DNA from: Herbaspirillum aquaticum
GTDB taxonomy: Bacteria > Pseudomonadota > Gammaproteobacteria > Burkholderiales > Burkholderiaceae_D
Assembly: GCF_002213425.1 (NCBI RefSeq)
Contig: NZ_NJGV01000013.1
Coordinates: 62,001-126,000 of the forward strand
Length of the DNA: 64,000 bases
Direction: 5' to 3'
Part shown: positions 51,678-61,683 of the stretch, piece after piece
Numbering within the stretch: the first letter of the stretch is position 1
How the letters are laid out: each line of letters starts with the position of its first letter
Position numbers and translations under genes: made by a program
The notes under the pieces: model-generated
Databases searched by the model: none
What the model saw: the letters and a program-made list of their open reading frames with translations, nothing else
What the model was told of the DNA's origin: nothing

Positions 51678-53252
51678 GTGTCCCAGGCAGTAACCCGATT
51701 CCCCGTTCCCGCTCGCCCACCCGCCAGTTTCCTGCGCCGTCATTGGCGTGGCGATTATTCGCTCGGCCGTTCTTACTGGCTGCATACCGTCCTGCTGACC
51801 TCACTGGTACCGGCCCTGGCCATTTCCGTGCTGGCGCGGCTGACCAACGACATGCCGGCGCGCTACGGCATGGCCGGCGTGCTGGGCATTGCGGCCTTCA
51901 GCTACCTGGCCTGGACCTGGGGCGTGTGCGGCTGCTGGCGCTCGGCCAGCAAGCACGTGGCGCGCGGCGGACGGCGCTGGGCCGAGGTGGTGGTCAAATT
52001 CCTCATCGTGTGCGGCGCCATCAGCATGGCCACCAGCACCTGGCGGGCGGCGCATTCGCTACGTGAACAACTCGACATTGCGCTGGGCAAGCAGCTGGGC
52101 CCGCCGGTGGTGTACCAGGTGCGGGTGGATGGCCGGTCGGTCTTGCTGCAAGGCGGCATGAACGATGGTGCCGCCGATGGCCTGGAGGCCGTCCTGCAGC
52201 AGCATCCGTCGGTGCGCACGGTGGTGCTGTATTCGGCCGGCGGCTGGGTGCGCGAAGGCAAGCTGGTGGGCGACGTGATCCGTCGCCACCGGCTCAATAC
52301 CTATGTGGAGCAGGAGTGTTCCTCTTCCTGCACGCTGGCCTTCCTGGCCGGCCGCGACCGCGCCATGGATCCGCGCGCGCACATCGGTTTCCATACGCTC
52401 TATACCGTCGGCGGCGACGACCGCATCAACAAGAGCTTCGACCGCAAGCTGACCTTCGACACCTACGGCAAGCTGGGCCTGCCGCATGATTTCATCGAGC
52501 GCATCGCCGACACGCCGGCCGCGCAAAGCTGGTATCCCGAACTCGGCCAGCTCCTGCAGGCAGGCGTGCTGACCCGGCTGGCGCCGGGCGGCGAGACTGC
52601 CCAGCTCGCCACCATCGCCACGTCGCGCGACGTGCTGGAGGCCGAATTCAAGAAGGGCGCCCTGTTCGACATCATGGCGCGCTATCACCCTGCCGACTTC
52701 GCCCGCACCATCGACCTGGCCTGGGCCCGGGCGCAAGCCCATGCGTCGGATGCCGAGATCCTCGCTGTGGGCCGCGAGCAGGTCGGACTGTTGAGTCGGC
52801 GCCTGTTGCCCATCGCTTCTGACCAATCGCTGGCCGAGTTCCAGCAATTGCTGCTGGACGAAGCCGTGGCCCTGCGCGGCATCAGTGCGGCGGCCTGCAC
52901 CGAACTGATCTACCCGCGCTCGCGCGCGGAGGCGGTGGCCGGCCGCGAAGCCCCGCAATCAGCGTTGCCGCAGGAGTTCGCCAACCGCGAGCAGGTGATG
53001 ACGCAGCGCCTGCTGCGTGACGCCGACCCCGCCAATGCCGGCCGCTACAGCCTGGCCGAGCGCACCCGCGTGATGCGCAAGGCGCTCGCGCCGCTGACCC
53101 AGGAACAATTGAAACTGCTGTCGTCGCCATTGCGGCGCCAGGCCGATCCCGATGCCACTTGCGACGCCTCCATTGCCTACCTGCGCGCGGTCAACCAGCT
53201 GCCTCCGGACGAACGGCGCGTGGCGCTGCGCGTGCTGTATTCGCGGGAATGA
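51678..53252 (+). CDS. Membrane-anchored ClpP-like protein (COG3904 type)
   Basis: A 524-residue protein with two to three N-terminal membrane segments (about 30-120) and a periplasmic ClpP/crotonase-like region (about 150-260). VVLYSAGGWVREGKLVGDVI matches the substrate-binding strand, and the nucleophile region is CSSSCTLAFLAG (S215-S217) followed by HIGFH with the usual His. The C-terminal 250 residues are helical and not recognised. A GTG start at 51678 is chosen because AAGGAAA lies 8 bases upstream; a TTG 16 codons earlier is possible. Role unknown; a serine protease or a peptide-binding relative is plausible. Confidence 0.75.
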   Translation: MSQAVTRFPVPARPPASFLRRHWRGDYSLGRSYWLHTVLLTSLVPALAISVLARLTNDMPARYGMAGVLGIAAFSYLAWTWGVCGCWRSASKHVARGGRRWAEVVVKFLIVCGAISMATSTWRAAHSLREQLDIALGKQLGPPVVYQVRVDGRSVLLQGGMNDGAADGLEAVLQQHPSVRTVVLYSAGGWVREGKLVGDVIRRHRLNTYVEQECSSSCTLAFLAGRDRAMDPRAHIGFHTLYTVGGDDRINKSFDRKLTFDTYGKLGLPHDFIERIADTPAAQSWYPELGQLLQAGVLTRLAPGGETAQLATIATSRDVLEAEFKKGALFDIMARYHPADFARTIDLAWARAQAHASDAEILAVGREQVGLLSRRLLPIASDQSLAEFQQLLLDEAVALRGISAAACTELIYPRSRAEAVAGREAPQSALPQEFANREQVMTQRLLRDADPANAGRYSLAERTRVMRKALAPLTQEQLKLLSSPLRRQADPDATCDASIAYLRAVNQLPPDERRVALRVLYSRE

Positions 53253-53436
53253 GCCTGGAAAAGCGCACAGGGAGCCATTTTGCTGCAATGCGGTAAAATA
53301 GCGGCTTCACTCCTGCCCGCTGCAGGGCATGCCCCGCGTGACTTGCCGGCGCGGCATCTTGCGGGCCATTCCTTGCTGTCCCGTAGCGGCCGCCTTGCCT
53401 TCTTGTGCGGCGGCTGATTTCCTGCTGATCTTGTTC

Positions 53437-54921
53437 ATGACGACCATCGCCCCTACCACATCGCGCCTGCGCGACCTGCGCCAGAACGTGCTGGCCGGCC
53501 TCACCACCTCCTTTGCGCTGGTGCCCGAATGCATCGCCTTTGCACTGGTGGCGCAGTTGAACCCGCTGATGGGGCTCTATGGCGCTTTCTTCATCTGTAC
53601 CATCACGGCCTTGTTCGGGGGCCGGCCAGGCATGATTTCCGGGGCGGCCGGATCGATGGCCGTGGTCATCGTGGCCCTGGTGGTCCAGCACGGTGCACAG
53701 TATTTCCTGGCCACGGTGGTGCTGTCGGGCGTGATCATGCTGCTCTTCGGCGCGCTGCGGCTGGGCAAGCTGGTGCGCATGGTGCCGCACCCGGTGATGC
53801 TGGGCTTCGTCAACGGACTGGCCATCGTGATCGCGATGTCGCAGCTGGAACATTTCCGCGTCGAGTCGCCCGCCGGTCCGCAATGGTTGCAGGGCGGGGC
53901 GCTGGCCATCATGATCGGCCTGACCCTGGCCACCATGCTGATCGTGTGGCTGCTGCCGCGCGTGACCAAGGCGATTCCGCCGGCGCTGGCGGCCATTCTC
54001 GGCGTAGGCCTGGTGACCTATCTCAGCGGCCTGCACACCCGCACCCTGGCCGACATGGCGCAGATCGCTGGTGGCCTGCCGCCGCTGCACTGGCCCAGCG
54101 TGCCGATGAACCTGGAGACGCTGCGCATCATCGGTCCCTATGCAGTGCTCATGGCCATCGTCGGCCTGCTGGAAACCCTGCTGACTTTCAACCTCACCGA
54201 CGAGATCACCGCCAGCCGTGGCCAACCCAACCGCGAATGCCTCGCGCTGGGCGCGGCCAACATCGTCTCGGGCCTGTTCGGCGGCATGGGCGGCTGTGCC
54301 ATGATCGGCCAGACCATGATCAACCTCGGCTCGGGCGGGCGCTCGCGTCTTTCCGGTGTGGTGGCGGGCGGGATGATCCTGCTGTTCATCCTCTTCCTGT
54401 CCCCGGCCATCGAGCGCATTCCGCTGGCGGCGCTCGCCGGCGTCATGTTCGTGGTGGCGCAGGAAACCTTCGCCTGGGATTCGCTGCGCGTGCTGGGCAA
54501 GGTGCCGCGCAGCGATGCCCTGGTCATCATCGCGGTGACCATCATCACGGTGCTGACCGATTTGGCCGTGGCCGTCCTCTGCGGCATCGTCATCACCGCG
54601 CTCAACTTCGCCTGGCAGCACGCGCGTGAAATCCGCGCTGATCGCCGCGAGGAGGCCGATGGCAGCCGTACCTACCTGCCGCAGGGCACACTGTTCTTTG
54701 CCTCCACCACGCACTTCCTCGACCTCTTCGATACCGCCAACGATCCGCAGCAGGTGACCCTGGATTGCCGTCATCTGCGCCTGGCCGATCACTCCGCCAT
54801 CGCGGCCGTACAGACCCTGGCCGAGCGCTACGTTCGTGCCGGCAAGACGCTGCGCGTGGTGGCCTTGTCGCAGCGTTGCAGCCAGTTGCTGGAACGCGCG
54901 GGCTTGCCGCAGGTGGCGTAA
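53437..54921 (+). CDS. SulP-family anion transporter
   Basis: A 494-residue inner-membrane permease with ten or more membrane segments and a C-terminal STAS domain (about 405-490; VTLDCRHLRLADHSAIAAVQ). The start LRQNVLAGLTTSFALVPECIAFALV is typical of bacterial SulP members, which move sulfate, bicarbonate or dicarboxylates with Na+ or H+. No carbonic anhydrase or sulfur gene is nearby, so the anion cannot be named. The ATG at 53437 is chosen because the family begins there. Confidence 0.92.
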   Translation: MTTIAPTTSRLRDLRQNVLAGLTTSFALVPECIAFALVAQLNPLMGLYGAFFICTITALFGGRPGMISGAAGSMAVVIVALVVQHGAQYFLATVVLSGVIMLLFGALRLGKLVRMVPHPVMLGFVNGLAIVIAMSQLEHFRVESPAGPQWLQGGALAIMIGLTLATMLIVWLLPRVTKAIPPALAAILGVGLVTYLSGLHTRTLADMAQIAGGLPPLHWPSVPMNLETLRIIGPYAVLMAIVGLLETLLTFNLTDEITASRGQPNRECLALGAANIVSGLFGGMGGCAMIGQTMINLGSGGRSRLSGVVAGGMILLFILFLSPAIERIPLAALAGVMFVVAQETFAWDSLRVLGKVPRSDALVIIAVTIITVLTDLAVAVLCGIVITALNFAWQHAREIRADRREEADGSRTYLPQGTLFFASTTHFLDLFDTANDPQQVTLDCRHLRLADHSAIAAVQTLAERYVRAGKTLRVVALSQRCSQLLERAGLPQVA

Positions 54922-54925
54922 AAAA

Positions 54926-55018
54926 GCCCGCCGGCGCACACAGACATGTGCGCGGGGCGGGCGAAATACCACGGGAAAAAGTTTTGGGCAGCGGCCCGCA
55001 TTTCAGGATGCGGGCCGC
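54926..55018. terminator. Two hairpins between convergent SulP and DUF1993 genes
   Basis: The first stem (54926-54962) pairs GCCCGCC with GGCGGGC and GCGCACA with TGTGCGC around a small internal loop, and has an A run on its left that becomes a T run for leftward transcription. The second is a perfect 11-bp stem GCGGCCCGCAT/ATGCGGGCCGC (54991-55001 with 55008-55018), followed by TT on the right. Confidence 0.8.
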
Positions 55019-55031
55019 TTTCGCATGGGGC

Positions 55032-55535
55032 TTACAGACCCAGGAAGTCCATCTTGCCCAGCTTCACGCCCTGGTGGCGCAGGATGCCGTAGGCGGTGGT
55101 GACGTGGAACAGGAAGTTGGGCAGGCCGAACACGGTCAGGTATTCCTGGGCGGTCATGGTGCGCTCCTCGCCGCGCAGCTTCATGGTCACCGGGCGTTCT
55201 TCCTGGCCGTCAACGGCTTCGGGGGTGACCGTTTCCAGGAACAGCAGGGTCTTGTTGATGCGCGCCTGCAGTTCGTCAAAAGTGGACTCATCATCCGCAA
55301 AGGCCGGTGCGGCTACGCCCGAAAGGCGGCTGGCGGTGGCCTTGGCGGTATCGCTGGCGCGCTGGATCTGCGCCGACAGCGGGAACATGTCTTCGTACAG
55401 GCGGGCCGACAGCAATTGCTGCGCATCCAGCTGGTGTTGGCCAGCATGCTGCTCGGCCTTGTCGAGCAGCGTGGAAAGGGTGTTCAGGCCGCGGACCAGC
55501 AACGGGATGCTGGCCTGGTAAAGGGTGATGGTCAT
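55032..55535 (-). CDS. DUF1993-family protein
   Basis: A 167-residue, helix-rich protein whose start MTITLYQASIPLLVRGLNTL and the internal LPNFLFHVTTAYGILRHQGV match the DUF1993 family, thought to adopt a four-helix DinB-like bundle. The function is not known. The ATG at 55535 matches the family start; an in-frame start 17 codons upstream is rejected. It is convergent with the SulP gene and shares its strand with the efflux operon upstream, from which a hairpin separates it. Confidence 0.85.
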   Translation of the reverse strand: MTITLYQASIPLLVRGLNTLSTLLDKAEQHAGQHQLDAQQLLSARLYEDMFPLSAQIQRASDTAKATASRLSGVAAPAFADDESTFDELQARINKTLLFLETVTPEAVDGQEERPVTMKLRGEERTMTAQEYLTVFGLPNFLFHVTTAYGILRHQGVKLGKMDFLGL

Positions 55536-55564
55536 GGTGATGTCTGGTTGGCTGCGTTGAGTGG

Positions 55565-55595
55565 GCCGGACCTGCCGCAGGAGCACAGGTCCGGC
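55565..55595 (-). terminator. Hairpin after the efflux operon
   Basis: A perfect 9-bp stem GCCGGACCT/AGGTCCGGC (55565-55573 with 55587-55595) starts 6 bases after the outer-membrane gene stop, reading leftwards. No T tract follows. Confidence 0.6.
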
Positions 55596-55601
55596 ATGGA
55601 C

Positions 55602-57116
55602 TTACCTGGATGAGGAAAGCTGTGTCGCCGGTCCACCCCATCCGCCGCCCAGGGCACGGATCAGGTTGACTGTTGCGCGGGCACGTTCGCCATCGAGCGT
55701 GACCGAGGCGCGTCGCGTCTGCAGCACGGTACGGTCGGCATCGATGACGCTGAAGTAGCTCACCGCCCCCTCGCGGTACTGCGTGTGCGAGAGTTTGGCC
55801 GCGCGCGAGGATGCGGCCACGGCTTCATCCTGGGCGCGATTCTGGTCGTCCAGGATGCGCAGGTTGGCCAGGTTGTCTTCCACTTCGCGGAAGGCATTCA
55901 GGACCGTTCCGCGATAGGTTGCCACCTGCTCTTCATAGCTGGCGCGCGCGCGATCCACACCGGCCTGGCGGCGTCCGCCATCGAACAGCGGCATCGACAG
56001 CGCCGTGCCCACCAGCGGGCCCAGGAGGAAGGTGCGACTGGACCAGTTGAACAGGTCACCCAGTTGCGCCGACTCATAGCCCAGGCCACCGGTCAGGTTC
56101 AGCGCCGGGAAAAAGGCCGACTTGGCCACGCCCACGCGGGCATTGGCGGCGGCCATGGCGCGTTCGGCGGCGGCGATGTCGGGGCGGCGCTCCAGCAGCG
56201 TCGAGGGCAGCCCGGCCGGCACCGTCACGCTCAGTCGCGTCAGCGGTTGCGGCGGCAGCGAGAACTCGGCCGGGGTGCGGCCCAGCAGGATGGCCAGGGC
56301 GTGTTCGGCGGTGGCGCGCTGGCGGGCAATGCCCAGCGCTTCCGATTGTGCCGAGGCCAGTTCGGAACGGGCGCGGGCCACGTCCACTTCGCTGATGTCG
56401 CCTTCATCGAAGCGGCGCTGCACCAGGCGCAGCGATTCCTGGCGCAGTTCGACGGTGCCGCGATAGAGCTCGGCGGCAGCGTCCAGTTCACGCACCTGGA
56501 AGTATTGCTGCGCGACGTCAGCCTGCAGGGCCAGCAGCACCGAATGGAACAGCGCTTCGCTGCGCTGGGCATCGGCGGTGGCGGCATCGACGGTCGAGGC
56601 GACCCGGCCGAACAGGTCGACTTCGTAAGAAACGTTCACCTGAGCACGATAGAGAGTGAACGGTTGTGTATTGGCATCGGCCGGCAAGCCTTGCGAGGCG
56701 GGCGACGGGCGCTGACGGGTCGCACCGACCCCGGCATCCACCTGCGGGAAGTAGCCCGAACGCGCGTCGCGGGTCAGGGCGCGCGCCTGGCCCAGGCGCG
56801 CGGCGGCCGCCTTGAGGTCCTGGTTGGCTTGCTGGGCGGTGTCTTCGAGGGCGTTCAACTTGTCGTCGCCGAAGATCTTCCACCACTCGCCACGGGCGAT
56901 GTCTTCGGCCGGTTGCGCGGCTTTCCACTGGCTGCCGTTCTCGCCGGTCTGCGACGCAGGGGCGGCTTCCTTGAAGGCGGCCGGGGTGTCCACCGCCGGA
57001 CGTTCATAGGTCGGGGCCACCGAGCAGCCGGCCAATACCAGCAGTGCCGCCAGCAGGGCCGAGCTGATGCGCACGGGGCGCAGCAGGCGGCCGATCGAGA
57101 GAGATTGGTTCATCAT
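55602..57116 (-). CDS. Efflux outer-membrane lipoprotein, OprC/OpcM-like
   Basis: A 504-residue outer-membrane channel of the NodT/OprM family. The lipoprotein signal ends in LVLAGC, then SVAPTYERP, the usual mature start. Two OEP repeats are present, the first ending near ELRQESLRLVQ and the second starting near LERRPDIAAAERAM. It is the last gene of the operon llpE-like, adaptor, pump, channel, the same order as bpeEF-oprC. The start at 57116 is chosen because GGAGC lies upstream of it; an ATG six codons earlier is possible. Confidence 0.93.
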   Translation of the reverse strand: MMNQSLSIGRLLRPVRISSALLAALLVLAGCSVAPTYERPAVDTPAAFKEAAPASQTGENGSQWKAAQPAEDIARGEWWKIFGDDKLNALEDTAQQANQDLKAAAARLGQARALTRDARSGYFPQVDAGVGATRQRPSPASQGLPADANTQPFTLYRAQVNVSYEVDLFGRVASTVDAATADAQRSEALFHSVLLALQADVAQQYFQVRELDAAAELYRGTVELRQESLRLVQRRFDEGDISEVDVARARSELASAQSEALGIARQRATAEHALAILLGRTPAEFSLPPQPLTRLSVTVPAGLPSTLLERRPDIAAAERAMAAANARVGVAKSAFFPALNLTGGLGYESAQLGDLFNWSSRTFLLGPLVGTALSMPLFDGGRRQAGVDRARASYEEQVATYRGTVLNAFREVEDNLANLRILDDQNRAQDEAVAASSRAAKLSHTQYREGAVSYFSVIDADRTVLQTRRASVTLDGERARATVNLIRALGGGWGGPATQLSSSR

Positions 57117-57149
57117 TTTTCTTGCTCCATTCATGGGCCGATCCGCAGA

Positions 57150-60100
57150 TCAGCGATCATCCTGTGCGCCCGGTGCAGCGTGGGCGATGTGGGTGCCGGC
57201 AGTCATCGGGGCTTCGTGGTGCGAGGCCGAGTGCAATGCACGGCGGTCGATGGTACGCAGCAGGACGTAGAACACGGGCGTGAGGAACAGGCCGAAGAGG
57301 GTCACGCCCAGCATGCCGAAGAACACCGCAATACCCATCGCATGGCGCATTTCCGAACCGGCACCGGAGGAAGTCACCAGCGGCACCACACCCATGATGA
57401 AGGCGATCGAGGTCATCAGGATCGGGCGCAGACGCAGGCGGCTGGCTTCGATGGCGGCTTGCACGGCAGTGCGGCCCTGCATCTCCAGTTCGCGGGCAAA
57501 TTCCACGATCAGGATGGCGTTCTTCGCCGACAGGCCCACCAGCACCATCAGGCCGATCTGGGTGAAGATGTTGTTGTCGCCACGGGTCAGCCACACACCG
57601 GTCAGTGCTGCCAGGATGCTCATCGGCACGATCAGGATCACGGCCAGCGGCAGGGTCAGGCTTTCATACAACGCAGCCAGCACCAGGAACACCAGCAGCA
57701 CGCTGATCGGGAACACCCACACGCCTGCATTGCCGGCCAGGATCTTCTGGTAGGTCAGGTCGGTCCACTCGAACTTGATGCCGCGCGGCAGGGTGGCAGC
57801 GGCCACGCGTTCAGCCGCAGCCTGTGCCTGGTCCGAGGAATAACCCGGGGCCGGACCACCGTTGATGTCGGCGGCGGTATAGCCGTTGTAGCGCACCACC
57901 ATTTCCGGACCGAAGGTCTGCTTGACCTTCACCACGGAGGACAGCGGCACCATCTCGCCGGCATCGTTGCGGGTCTTCAGTTGCGCGATGTCCTCGGCCT
58001 TGGCACGGAAGGGCGCGTCAGCCTGGGCACGCACCTGGTAGACGCGGCCGAAGCGGTTGAAGTCGTTCACGTACAGCGAACCCAGGTAGATCTGCATGGT
58101 GTTGAACACGTCGGTGACCGGAATGCCCAGCTGCTTGGCCTTGACGCGATCCAGTTCCACGTCCAGCTGCGGCACGTTGATCTGGTAGCTGGAGAACATC
58201 GGGCCCAGCGCCGGTTCCTTGGCGGCAGCCTTCATGAAGGCTTGCGCGGCCTTGTCCAGTTCAGCGTAGCCCAGCGCATCGCGGTCTTCGATCTGCATCT
58301 TGAAACCACCCAGCGTACCCAGGCCCATCACCGGCGGCGGCGGGAAGACGGCGGTGAAGGCTTCCTTGATGCCGCCGAATTTCTTGTTCAGCGAGGCAGC
58401 AATGGCGTTGCCTGACAGTTCCTTGCTCTTGCGTTCCTCGAAGGGCTTCAGGCCCACGAAGACGATACCGGCCGAGGAGCTGTTGGTGAAGCCGTTGATG
58501 GACAGGCCGGGGAAGGCAATCGCACTGGCCACGCCCGGTTCCTTCAACATGATGTCGCTCATCTTGCGCATCACTTCTTCACTGCGGTCGATCGAGGCGC
58601 CATTGGGCAGCTGGGCGAAGGCGACCAGGTATTGCTTGTCCTGGCCCGGCACGAAGCCGCCGGGAACGATGTAGGACACGCCCAGCGTCGCCGCCAGCAG
58701 CACCACATACACACCCATGGTGGCACCCTTGCGCTTGATCACGCCGGTGACGCCATGACCGTAGTTGTCGGACGCACGGTTGAAGAAGCGGTTGAAGCGG
58801 ATGAAGAAGCCACCCAGGAAGCGGTCCATCTGGCGCGTCAGCCAGTCCGGCTTGTCGCCATGGCCCTTGAGCAGCAGGGCGGCCAGGGCGGGGGACAGCG
58901 TCAGGGAATTGAAGGCCGAGATGACGGTGGAGATCGCAATGGTCATCGCGAACTGCTTGTAGAACTGGCCGGTGAGGCCGGTCATGAAGGCCAGCGGCAC
59001 GAACACCGCCACCAGCGTCAGGGCAATGGCGATGATGGGGCCGGAGACTTCCTGCATGGCGCGATAGGTGGCGTCGCGCGGCGAGAGGCCGGCACCGATG
59101 TTGCGTTCCACGTTTTCCACCACCACGATGGCATCATCGACCACGATACCGATGGCCAGCACCATCCCGAACAGCGACAGTGCATTGATGGTGTAGCCAA
59201 AGCCCAGCATCAGCGAGAAGGTACCGATGATGGAGACCGGCACGGCCAAGAGCGGAATGATGGAAGCGCGCCAGGTCTGCAGGAAGATGATCACCACGAT
59301 CACGACCAATGCAATGGCTTCCAGCAGTGTATGCACCACCGCTTCGATGGAGGCCCGCACGAACTGGGTCGGGTCATAGACGATGCTGTAGCTGACCGAG
59401 CTGGGGAAGTCGGCCGACAATTCCTTCATCGCCGCACGCACCTGGGTCGAGACATCCAGCGCATTGGCACCGGGCGCCTGGAAGATGGGGATGGCCACGG
59501 CCGGCTTGTTGTCCAGCAGCGAGCGCAGGCCATATTCGGAGGCAGCCAGTTCCACGCGGGCGACGTCGCCCAGGCGGGTGGTGGCGCCATCGGGCGAAGC
59601 CTTCAGGATGATGTCGCGGAATTCGCCTTCAGTCTTCAAGCGACCCTGGGCGTTCACCGACAGTTGCAGCGGTGTCTCCGGCGAGCTGGGCGAGGCACCG
59701 ATCACACCGGCGGCCACCTGCACGTTCTGCTCGCGGATGGCGCGCACCACGTCGGTAGCGGTCAGGCCGCGCTGGGCCACCTTGTTGGGATCAAGCCAGA
59801 CGCGCATGGCGTAGTTGCCCGAACCGAACAGGCCCACTTCACCCACGCCCTGGATACGCGCCAGGCGGTCCTTGACGTTGAGGACCGCGTAGTTGCGCAG
59901 GTAGGTGGTGTCGTAGCGGTTGTCGGGCGAGGTCAGGTGCACCACCATGGTCAGCGTGGGCGAGGATTTGAGCGTGGTCACGCCCAGTCGCTGCACGTCT
60001 TCCGGCAGGCGCGGCAGGGCTTGCGAGACGCGGTTCTGCACCAGCTGCTGGGCCTTGTCGGGATCGACGCCCAGGCGGAAGTTGACGGTGATGGTGAGGT

Positions 60101-60365
60101 TGCCGTCGCTGTTGGCCTGCGACTGCATGTAGAGCATGTTTTCCACGCCGTTGATCTGCTCTTCCAGCGGCGAGGCCACCGTTTCAGCGATCACCTTGGG
60201 GTTGGCGCCGGGATACTGTGCGCGCACCACCACGGAAGGCGGCACCACTTCCGGATACTCGGAGATGGGTAGCTGCAGCATGGCCAGCACGCCGCCCAGC
60301 AGCAGCAGTACCGACAGCACGCCCGCAAAGATCGGGCGGTCGATGAAGAATTTTGAGATATTCAT
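57150..60365 (-). CDS. RND multidrug efflux pump, BpeF/CeoB-like (HAE-1)
   Basis: A 1071-residue proton-driven drug exporter of the inner membrane, full family length. Twelve membrane segments surround two large periplasmic porter regions. The proton-relay aspartates are in IVVDDAIVVVENVERN (about 405-420), and the second membrane block has GLSAKNAILIVEFARE. The start MNISKFFIDRPIFAGVLSVL is classical. By homology of the operon, chloramphenicol, trimethoprim and fluoroquinolones are possible substrates; this is inference. AAGGAA precedes the ATG. Confidence 0.95.
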   Translation of the reverse strand: MNISKFFIDRPIFAGVLSVLLLLGGVLAMLQLPISEYPEVVPPSVVVRAQYPGANPKVIAETVASPLEEQINGVENMLYMQSQANSDGNLTITVNFRLGVDPDKAQQLVQNRVSQALPRLPEDVQRLGVTTLKSSPTLTMVVHLTSPDNRYDTTYLRNYAVLNVKDRLARIQGVGEVGLFGSGNYAMRVWLDPNKVAQRGLTATDVVRAIREQNVQVAAGVIGASPSSPETPLQLSVNAQGRLKTEGEFRDIILKASPDGATTRLGDVARVELAASEYGLRSLLDNKPAVAIPIFQAPGANALDVSTQVRAAMKELSADFPSSVSYSIVYDPTQFVRASIEAVVHTLLEAIALVVIVVIIFLQTWRASIIPLLAVPVSIIGTFSLMLGFGYTINALSLFGMVLAIGIVVDDAIVVVENVERNIGAGLSPRDATYRAMQEVSGPIIAIALTLVAVFVPLAFMTGLTGQFYKQFAMTIAISTVISAFNSLTLSPALAALLLKGHGDKPDWLTRQMDRFLGGFFIRFNRFFNRASDNYGHGVTGVIKRKGATMGVYVVLLAATLGVSYIVPGGFVPGQDKQYLVAFAQLPNGASIDRSEEVMRKMSDIMLKEPGVASAIAFPGLSINGFTNSSSAGIVFVGLKPFEERKSKELSGNAIAASLNKKFGGIKEAFTAVFPPPPVMGLGTLGGFKMQIEDRDALGYAELDKAAQAFMKAAAKEPALGPMFSSYQINVPQLDVELDRVKAKQLGIPVTDVFNTMQIYLGSLYVNDFNRFGRVYQVRAQADAPFRAKAEDIAQLKTRNDAGEMVPLSSVVKVKQTFGPEMVVRYNGYTAADINGGPAPGYSSDQAQAAAERVAAATLPRGIKFEWTDLTYQKILAGNAGVWVFPISVLLVFLVLAALYESLTLPLAVILIVPMSILAALTGVWLTRGDNNIFTQIGLMVLVGLSAKNAILIVEFARELEMQGRTAVQAAIEASRLRLRPILMTSIAFIMGVVPLVTSSGAGSEMRHAMGIAVFFGMLGVTLFGLFLTPVFYVLLRTIDRRALHSASHHEAPMTAGTHIAHAAPGAQDDR

Positions 60366-60464
60366 GTGGGTTCCTTGTCAGTCGTCAGGATGCAAATGCC
60401 CTGGCAGCGGGCCTTGCAGCCCCTGCGACTTGTTCTTCCTTGAATGCGAGAGCGCTGGTGCGGA

Positions 60465-61673
60465 TCAGGCCTTGCCGGCCGCAGGTCCCGGTGCGGCTGC
60501 CCCGTTCTGCGCCTGCATCGGTACCACGGTCGGGGTGATGGGGTCACCCGGGCGCACACGCTGCAGGCCATTGACCACGATGCGTTCACCCGGCTGCAGG
60601 CCCTTTTCGATCACCACCAGGCCGTCATGGCCAGCGCCCACCACCACCTGGCGGTAATTGGCCTTGTTGTCCTTGTCGGCCACCATGACGAAGCGCTTGT
60701 CCTGGTCGGTGCCGACGGCCTTTTCGTCAATCAGCACGGCCTGGTGCGGCTCGCCGCCACCCAGGCGCACGCGGGCATACAGGCCCGGGACCAACTGGCC
60801 ATCGGCGTTGTCGAAGATGGCGCGTACGCGGATGGTGCCGGAGGCCGTGTCGAGGCGGTTGTCGACCGAACCGACGCGGCCCTTGCGGGAGTAGCCGTCT
60901 TCATTGGCCAAGCCCAGTTCCACTGGCACGGAGGTGCCGGCGGCGCGCGCCGGGTTCACGTACTTCAGGAAGCTTTGTTCATCCACGTCGAAGGAGGCAT
61001 AGACCTTGGCCACCGACACCAGCGTGGTCAGCGGGGCATTGGCTGCACCCGGGTTCACCACGTTGCCCACGGTCACCTCGGCGCGCGAGATGCGGCCCGA
61101 GACCGGTGCGGTGATACGGGTGTATTCCAGGTTCAGGCGGGCCGCGCGCAGGGCGGCGCGGGCGGCGGCGACGTTGGCCGAGGCTTCGCGCGAGGCGTTC
61201 TGCTTTTCTTCGAAATCGCGCTTGGCGATGGCGTTGTCGCCCAGCAGGCGCTGGCCACGGGCCAGGTCGGAGGCGGTATAGCCGGCACGGGCTTCGGCGC
61301 CGGCCAGTTGCGCTTCGGCGCGGGCGACTTCGGCCTCATAGGGGCGCGGGTCGATGGTGAAGAGCACGTCGCCCTTCTTGACCAGGGCGCCATCCTTGAA
61401 GTGCACGGCAGTCAGGGTGCCGCCGACCAGCGGACGGACCTCGACGCGATCGACCGCTTCAATGCGGCCCGAATAGGATTGCCAGTCGATGATCTGGCGC
61501 TGGACCACCTCGGCCACATCTACCGGAGCACCGGCCGCAGCAGCGGCCGGGGCAGTGGAGGCATTGGCCGACAGGCCCACCACGGAGATGGCGCCACCGA
61601 CCGAGAGGGCGATGACGGCCACCACCGTGGCGGTGAGAGCGAAGCGTTTGCGCAGGGGAGCGGGAGTATTCAT
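60465..61673 (-). CDS. RND efflux periplasmic adaptor, BpeE/CeoA-like
   Basis: A 402-residue membrane-fusion protein linking the pump to the outer-membrane channel. One N-terminal membrane segment (FALTATVVAVIALSVGGAISVV) has no lipobox, so it is anchored by the helix or processed. The lipoyl-like half-motifs are VEVRPLVGGTLTAVHFKDGA and ITAPVSGRISRAEVTVGNVV, around a coiled-coil hairpin. The ATG at 61673 follows GAGGA. It lies 10 bases after the LlpE-like gene, so the two are likely co-translated. Confidence 0.93.
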   Translation of the reverse strand: MNTPAPLRKRFALTATVVAVIALSVGGAISVVGLSANASTAPAAAAAGAPVDVAEVVQRQIIDWQSYSGRIEAVDRVEVRPLVGGTLTAVHFKDGALVKKGDVLFTIDPRPYEAEVARAEAQLAGAEARAGYTASDLARGQRLLGDNAIAKRDFEEKQNASREASANVAAARAALRAARLNLEYTRITAPVSGRISRAEVTVGNVVNPGAANAPLTTLVSVAKVYASFDVDEQSFLKYVNPARAAGTSVPVELGLANEDGYSRKGRVGSVDNRLDTASGTIRVRAIFDNADGQLVPGLYARVRLGGGEPHQAVLIDEKAVGTDQDKRFVMVADKDNKANYRQVVVGAGHDGLVVIEKGLQPGERIVVNGLQRVRPGDPITPTVVPMQAQNGAAAPGPAAGKA

Positions 61674-61683
61674 TTTCTTGTCC

